Assembly: GCA_938005345.1 (NCBI GenBank)
Contig: CALLNG010000018.1
Span: 1 to 9,480 of the forward strand
DNA length: 9,480 nt
Direction of reading: 5' to 3'
Source of the DNA: an uncultured Clostridia bacterium
GTDB lineage: Bacteria; Bacillota; Clostridia; RUG12999
This document shows, one piece after another, positions 6,042-9,480 of the stretch. Under the pieces are notes generated by a model, which worked only from the letters and a program-made list of their open reading frames with translations, did no database searches and was not told the DNA's origin. The position numbers were made by a program, and so were the translations under genes. Positions within the stretch are counted from its first letter, which is position 1, and each line of letters opens with the position of its first letter.

Positions 6042-8365
6042 TATGCCATTTTCACCTGCCTTCTAAGCTCATTTGCCATTCTTCTTCCCCATTCTTCTGG
6101 GTTATCTGCACCGTTTACAGTTACATTAATAGTTACATCATTTTTCGTTCCCTGCGTTGCCTCTTTAATATCACTCATCAGTCTGCTACGACCGTACAGC
6201 ATCTCGTCTCCCGATTCTCCTGCTCCAAACAATGTGGCATCAGAAAATATATATGGACTTTCCATAGCCTTTTTATACCAGCTAATGTGGAATGATGGCA
6301 GAGAGCCTTTGCCGCCGATGCCAAATGGAGCCTTTCCGCCAGAAACACTCAGATGTGGCAATTTCAGATGTGGTAGAGACCAACTAAACTTTAAGGCGCT
6401 CTTAAATCGTCCAGGGAAGGTTTTTACAAGGGATACTGCCTTAGTAAAGATACTTTTAACAGCCGATGGTATCTTAGTAAATGCTCCTTTTACAGCCGAT
6501 AAAATACCATTTCCCTTAAATGCTCCCTTGAATCCGTTTACAGCATTTTTAGCGGTACTCTTCAAAAGAGAAGGAAGATTTTTAATTCCTTTGATTATGC
6601 CAGTAACAATATTTTTGCCAAGCGACAGCCAGTTGAATGCCGTAAACACGCTCACAATAGCTGTGATAATTTTCGGCAAATTGGCAATCAATAATGGAAT
6701 AGCGCGAACTAAGCCAATCGCTAAATTTGTTATGATTGTTACTCCTGTTGCAAGGATTTTTGGCGCGTTATCGTTAATAATGCCGGCTAAATTTGTTATA
6801 ATTGTAGGTACATATGCAATTAGTACAGGGATAGAGTTAATCAGCCCTTGCGCGATATTCTGGATAAGTGTTAAGCCTGCATTTATCAATTTGCCTGCGT
6901 TGTTCCTCAATGACTCTGTAAATTGTGTCAGCATCGGCAACGCCTGCCCCAAAAAGGTTGGGATGCCTTGAGTCATGCCGCTGGCGATAGTCGTTAACAA
7001 ATTAATCCCGACCGATGTAAACACATTTAGCCCCGTGGAAATCGTAGAGGCAAGATTGTTTAACAGTTGGCCGACAGCAGTTGTAATACTGCCAGAGTTT
7101 TGAGTAACGCTCGAAATTAAACCGTTTATGAGGTCGCCGCCGATTTTTGTCAGTCCCGGCAACTGACCACTAAAATTAATCGCATCTTGCGCCAGTTTGG
7201 AAAAAGCTCCACTTATTCCGCCGGATTCCATCGCCTCAGCTAATCCACTAACCTCGCTTGTTACGTCTTTGATGGCACCACGGATAGCGCCCGAAAAAGT
7301 ATTGTAAAAACCCAGTTCTAAGCCCTCTGTAGCACTAGATAGCAGGGTTATGTCGCCTTTTAAATTGTCTAACTGTGTAGCCGCCTGCTGTGCCGCGGAG
7401 CCGGAAGAATCCTGTATTCCTTTCCAAAATTTTTGTACAGTCGCATCACTTGATGCGGTCATTTTGTTAAACGCCTGTAAGCCTTGCGTTGTAAAAATTG
7501 TAGCAAGAGCATTGTTTTTTTGCTCCGCTGTCATGCCCTGCAAAGAGCCATTAAGTTCGTCTACGAGATTATTAAAATCCTTTGCTTCGCCGTTGGCTTC
7601 GTAGGCTGATACGCCTAACTGGTTTAATGCTTTTGATGCGTCGTCAGTCGGAGTATATAAATCCGCCATTGCTCTGTTTAACGCTGTAGATGCCTCAGAG
7701 CCTGTTACGTTCTGCTCTGCCAAGCGGAGCAAGGAAAGCGTGACACCGTCCGCCGCTTGACCGTAGTTTTTTGCCGTGGCGGCAGAACCGGAAAAAGCCT
7801 CTCCAAGGCCTCTTACATCCGTATTGGCAAGAGTAGCACCTTTTGCCATCAAATCGGCATAGTAAGATGCATTACCCATCGAGTCGCCAAAGCCTTTTAC
7901 CGCACCTGCGGTATATGATGCCGATTCTTCCAGACTCATAGCACCGGCAGAGGCAAGGTTAAGTACTGTTCCGATACCGCTAATCTGTTCGTCAGCCGAT
8001 AAGCCGGCTTGGGCAAGGATGTTCATTCCTTCCGCCGCTTCTGTTGCTGTGTACTTTGTTGTACGCCCCATTTCCTCGGCCTTGGCTTTGACGTTTTCTA
8101 TTTTGTCTACGGTTGTTCCCATAGTAGCTGCTACCTGAGACATCGCGGTATCAAAATTCATTCCGGAATCTATTGACGTTTTTGTAAATGCAACGGCGGC
8201 GGCAGAACCAGCCGCCATGGCTGTTTTAGCCACCTTCCCGACTGTTTTAAATGCCCCGCCGATTTTTGATGTGGACGAGCTGGCGTTACCTTCTGCGTCT
8301 TTCAGCCCCTGCTTATATGCGGTGTCTTTGATTGCCAGAGTGACAAACAATTCCATCACATTCAA
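6041..8365 (-). CDS. Phage tail tape measure protein, TP901 type
   Basis: The 774-residue product is the longest helix-rich protein in the module and lies just after the chaperone gene, the standard place. Residues about 30-350 match the conserved core of TP901-family tape measures: FDTAMSQVAATMG, TKYTATEAAEGMNILAQAG, LNLASAGAMSLEESASYT, DVRGLGEAFSGSAATAKNYG and ALNRAMADLYTPTDDASKAL. Residues 409-602 carry a hydrophobic 44-residue repeat. The C-terminus (PHLKLPHLSVSGG, SWYKKAMESPYIF, GAGESGDEMLYG, then a basic end) is the usual tail-tip-proximal end. It determines tail length inside the tube and probably helps DNA entry through its hydrophobic region. The TTG start at 8365 is preferred over ATG at 8356 because GGTGGTGAT, one mismatch from the extended anti-Shine-Dalgarno complement, sits at a good distance from TTG and is too far from the ATG. 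Its first bases overlap the stop of the frameshifted chaperone. Confidence 0.93.
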   Translation of the reverse strand: MNVMELFVTLAIKDTAYKQGLKDAEGNASSSTSKIGGAFKTVGKVAKTAMAAGSAAAVAFTKTSIDSGMNFDTAMSQVAATMGTTVDKIENVKAKAEEMGRTTKYTATEAAEGMNILAQAGLSADEQISGIGTVLNLASAGAMSLEESASYTAGAVKGFGDSMGNASYYADLMAKGATLANTDVRGLGEAFSGSAATAKNYGQAADGVTLSLLRLAEQNVTGSEASTALNRAMADLYTPTDDASKALNQLGVSAYEANGEAKDFNNLVDELNGSLQGMTAEQKNNALATIFTTQGLQAFNKMTASSDATVQKFWKGIQDSSGSAAQQAATQLDNLKGDITLLSSATEGLELGFYNTFSGAIRGAIKDVTSEVSGLAEAMESGGISGAFSKLAQDAINFSGQLPGLTKIGGDLINGLISSVTQNSGSITTAVGQLLNNLASTISTGLNVFTSVGINLLTTIASGMTQGIPTFLGQALPMLTQFTESLRNNAGKLINAGLTLIQNIAQGLINSIPVLIAYVPTIITNLAGIINDNAPKILATGVTIITNLAIGLVRAIPLLIANLPKIITAIVSVFTAFNWLSLGKNIVTGIIKGIKNLPSLLKSTAKNAVNGFKGAFKGNGILSAVKGAFTKIPSAVKSIFTKAVSLVKTFPGRFKSALKFSWSLPHLKLPHLSVSGGKAPFGIGGKGSLPSFHISWYKKAMESPYIFSDATLFGAGESGDEMLYGRSRLMSDIKEATQGTKNDVTINVTVNGADNPEEWGRRMANELRRQVKMA
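6560..7141 (-). repeat. 44-residue (132-base) tandem repeats inside the tape measure gene
   Basis: Tape measure residues 453, 497 and 541 begin three aligned units of 44 residues. Their first parts read GINLLTTIASGMTQGIPTFL, GLTLIQNIAQGLINSIPVLI and GVTIITNLAIGLVRAIPLLI. A weaker unit starts at residue 409 (GDLINGLISSV) and another near 583 (GKNIVTGIIKGIKNLPSLL). The pattern is G-x(2)-hydrophobic runs, then IP-hydrophobic, then a second amphipathic stretch such as LPMLTQF, VPTIITN or LPKIITA. The repeat is seen at the protein level; the DNA copies have diverged. Repeats of fixed period are well known in tape measures and reflect packing in the tube. Confidence 0.75.
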
Positions 8366-9008
8366 TCACTCATCACCACCAATCCGGCTTTTTTAATGAC
8401 GTCTGCGGCTATTTCTTCGCCAGTCTTTGTTGCTGTTTGTTTTTTATTATTATCAATCAAATCAGCAAATGATACATAGAGATATTTCCCTCCGAACGCC
8501 TGTGAAATACTTTCGGTTACATATTTCAGCCCGTCGGCCATATATCGTTTGTAAATTAATTCCTCTGTATCGTCTAAAATCTTAGCCTTGACATACAGTA
8601 AGAATCCCTTTACGCTTCTTCCTCTGTATTCTCCTGCGCATCGCCAGAGGGTTCTTCTGTTGCGCCTGTTGGCACTGAGAAAAAAAGCTGACGTACCTCT
8701 GGCTCATTGACGAGGTCAACCATACCTTTGATAACGTCCATTAATTTATGCTTTTTCTTGTATTCCTCGACGCTCTGCAATTCAAACGCCGCCAGAATCC
8801 CGATTACATCATCTTTGTGCGTTTTCAACAGTCTAGAGGCTGTTTTAGCACCCCTAGCAAAGACTTTGATGTATTTCTCACCTTCCCGCGGCACAAGTTC
8901 CTGACACAGTTTAAGCGCGTCATCATCATCTGCAATGTTGCCGATGCATTCGAGAGAATTTGTGATTGCTTCTAAACCTTGTTCTGCTGTTAAATCTGAT
9001 AATCTCAT
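8362..9008 (-). CDS. Frameshifted long tail assembly chaperone (gpGT-type), -1 ribosomal frameshift product
   Basis: Reading starts at the ATG at 9008 and shifts back one base on the heptamer at 8685-8679, then continues in the -1 frame to the TGA at 8364-8362. The product would have 110 residues from the zero frame plus 105 from the -1 frame, 215 in all. The extension looks like true coding sequence: LWRCAGEYRGRSVKGFLLYV, KILDDTEELIYKRYMADGLK, AFGGKYLYVSFADLID and a helical tail ending KKAGLVVMSD. It has no ATG, GTG or TTG before the ATG at 8541, which lacks a nearby ribosome binding site and would lose 46 residues. Its end abuts the tape measure start. This is the gene order and expression mode of lambda G/GT and of many other long-tailed phages, where the long form recruits the tape measure. 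The frameshift is inferred from sequence. Confidence 0.85.
8610..9008 (-). CDS. Tail assembly chaperone, short form (gpG-type)
   Basis: The 132-residue protein is encoded between the tail tube gene and the tape measure, the position of the short tail assembly chaperone. It is mostly helical (MRLSDLTAEQGLEAITNSLE; ASRLLKTHKDDVIGILAAFE; KKKHKLMDVIKGMVDLV), with a DDDD acidic turn near residue 27 and a low-complexity acidic tail after residue 110. It has no signal peptide or membrane segment and should act in the cytoplasm with the tape measure during tail assembly, without being part of the virion. The ATG at 9008 has a near-perfect GGAGGT site six bases upstream, fused to the TAG stop of the tube gene. 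The slippery site lies at codons 108-110, so most ribosomes would make this form and a minority the longer one. Confidence 0.85.
   Translation of the reverse strand: MRLSDLTAEQGLEAITNSLECIGNIADDDDALKLCQELVPREGEKYIKVFARGAKTASRLLKTHKDDVIGILAAFELQSVEEYKKKHKLMDVIKGMVDLVNEPEVRQLFFSVPTGATEEPSGDAQENTEEEA
8679..8685 (-). promoter_or_regulatory. Slippery heptamer T TTT TTC for -1 ribosomal frameshifting
   Basis: On the minus strand the zero-frame codons are CTT (8687-8685), TTT (8684-8682) and TTC (8681-8679), giving the canonical X XXY YYZ heptamer with X and Y both T and Z equal to C. It lies within a run of seven T. Sliding back one base keeps both tRNAs paired at their first two positions and puts the ribosome in the frame that runs open for 105 codons to 8362. 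The distance from the heptamer to the zero-frame stop is 22 codons, typical of this gene pair. Efficiency cannot be judged from sequence. Confidence 0.85.
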
Positions 9009-9018
9009 GCTTTACCTC

Positions 9019-9480
9019 CTACGCCGCTTCGCCTGTTTTGATATAGACCTCGTAAGGTACTGCCTCTGCGTTCTTAATGCTGTAATGTCCTGTGTATTCA
9101 AAATCAAAATTTCCTTTGGATTTATCATCTGATTTAATTTTAAATCCGCCCGTTGAGAGGGCATTCATAATTTTGATTGCGATAAATCCGGCGGAATCCC
9201 CGGAATTTTCGTCCGAATAGTCGCCAATCCACCAAATATCCTTAAAATCTTCTGCCTTTAAATCTGCCCTTGGTGTTACTTTGTTTCCCGCTACGTCTGC
9301 CGCCGCCATAAAACTTTTAGCCTGTGCGGTATCCATTGTAACGGCTGTGCCTGATAATTTTACTTCGATAGATTCGATTTCCTTGAGTTCCATCGTGTTT
9401 TTAGGCACATTATCAATGTCTTTCCCGAAATCCGTAAAGGATGGCTCCGCGCTAAAGCTACAACCGCCGCTGGTTGCCAT
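9019..9480 (-). CDS. Major tail tube protein
   Basis: The frame is open from the right edge of the window to a TAG at 9021-9019 and gives at least 154 codons. The C-terminal half has the signature of siphophage tube proteins: GFIAIKIMNALSTGGFKI, a KGNFDFEYTGHYSIKNAEAV segment and a VPYEVYIKTGE end, which form the beta strands of the tube subunit. A middle segment FKDIWWIGDYSDEN would be a loop between sheets. The ATG coincides exactly with the last three bases, so whether this is the true start or an internal Met cannot be seen; the length, about 150 residues, is acceptable for the family. The protein polymerises around the tape measure to make the tail shaft. It directly precedes the chaperone gene with a 10-base gap. 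Confidence 0.8.
   Translation of the reverse strand: MATSGGCSFSAEPSFTDFGKDIDNVPKNTMELKEIESIEVKLSGTAVTMDTAQAKSFMAAADVAGNKVTPRADLKAEDFKDIWWIGDYSDENSGDSAGFIAIKIMNALSTGGFKIKSDDKSKGNFDFEYTGHYSIKNAEAVPYEVYIKTGEAA

Noticed and set aside
6234..6971. A 245-codon open frame on the plus strand opposite the tape measure
   Set aside because: It lies wholly within the strongly supported tape measure gene, opposite its hydrophobic repeats. The product is a hydrophobic mirror of those repeats, has no family features, and no ribosome binding site or promoter that I can see.
8362..8541. A separate small gene starting at the ATG at 8541 instead of a frameshift product
   Set aside because: No ribosome binding site lies at a suitable distance from this ATG, and it would discard 46 protein-like codons upstream. 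The in-phase slippery heptamer explains the frame better.
1..9480. CRISPR array, diversity-generating retroelement, defence system or mobile element
   Set aside because: No regularly spaced direct repeats, reverse transcriptase, transposase, inverted terminal repeats or nuclease-type genes are seen; the whole window is accounted for by tail genes.

Overview
The window is a single stretch of the tail (late structural) module of a tailed phage or prophage. All genes lie on the minus strand and read from right to left. The base composition is moderately AT-rich and nearly every gene has a strong GGAGG-type ribosome binding site. The tape measure belongs to the TP901 type. Together these point to a siphovirus of a Firmicutes host, most likely a Clostridia gut bacterium. 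The host call is an inference from protein style; there is no host DNA, integrase or att site in the window. No sheath or baseplate-wedge gene is seen, which argues for a non-contractile tail.

Layout in order of transcription: a tail tube protein at the right edge (9480-9019); a tail assembly chaperone (9008-8610) whose gene carries a T TTT TTC slippery heptamer (8685-8679) that opens a long second reading frame down to 8362; the tape measure protein (8365-6041); a 1041-residue fibronectin-III-rich protein in the place normally held by the distal tail protein (6041-2916); a tail hub protein (2916-1903); a tail fibre/receptor-binding protein with an N-terminal OB-like domain (1910-717); two small proteins of unknown role (705-436 and 407-168); and the start of one more gene that runs off the left edge (154-1).

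The genes work as one assembly line. The chaperone and its frameshifted long form are expected to coat the tape measure, the tape measure sets tail length while tube subunits polymerise around it, and the FN3-rich protein, hub and fibre form the tail tip that meets the host surface. Gene junctions overlap or are separated by at most about 30 bases, so the block probably forms one transcript. No promoter, terminator, RNA gene, IS element, attachment site or CRISPR array is visible.

The clearest hidden feature is the programmed -1 frameshift in the chaperone gene: the 105-codon second frame has no usable start of its own. Also notable are a 44-residue repeat in the tape measure, the very large FN3 array at the tail tip, and three genes that appear to start with TTG. 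I did not find a defence system or a wholly new kind of system here.
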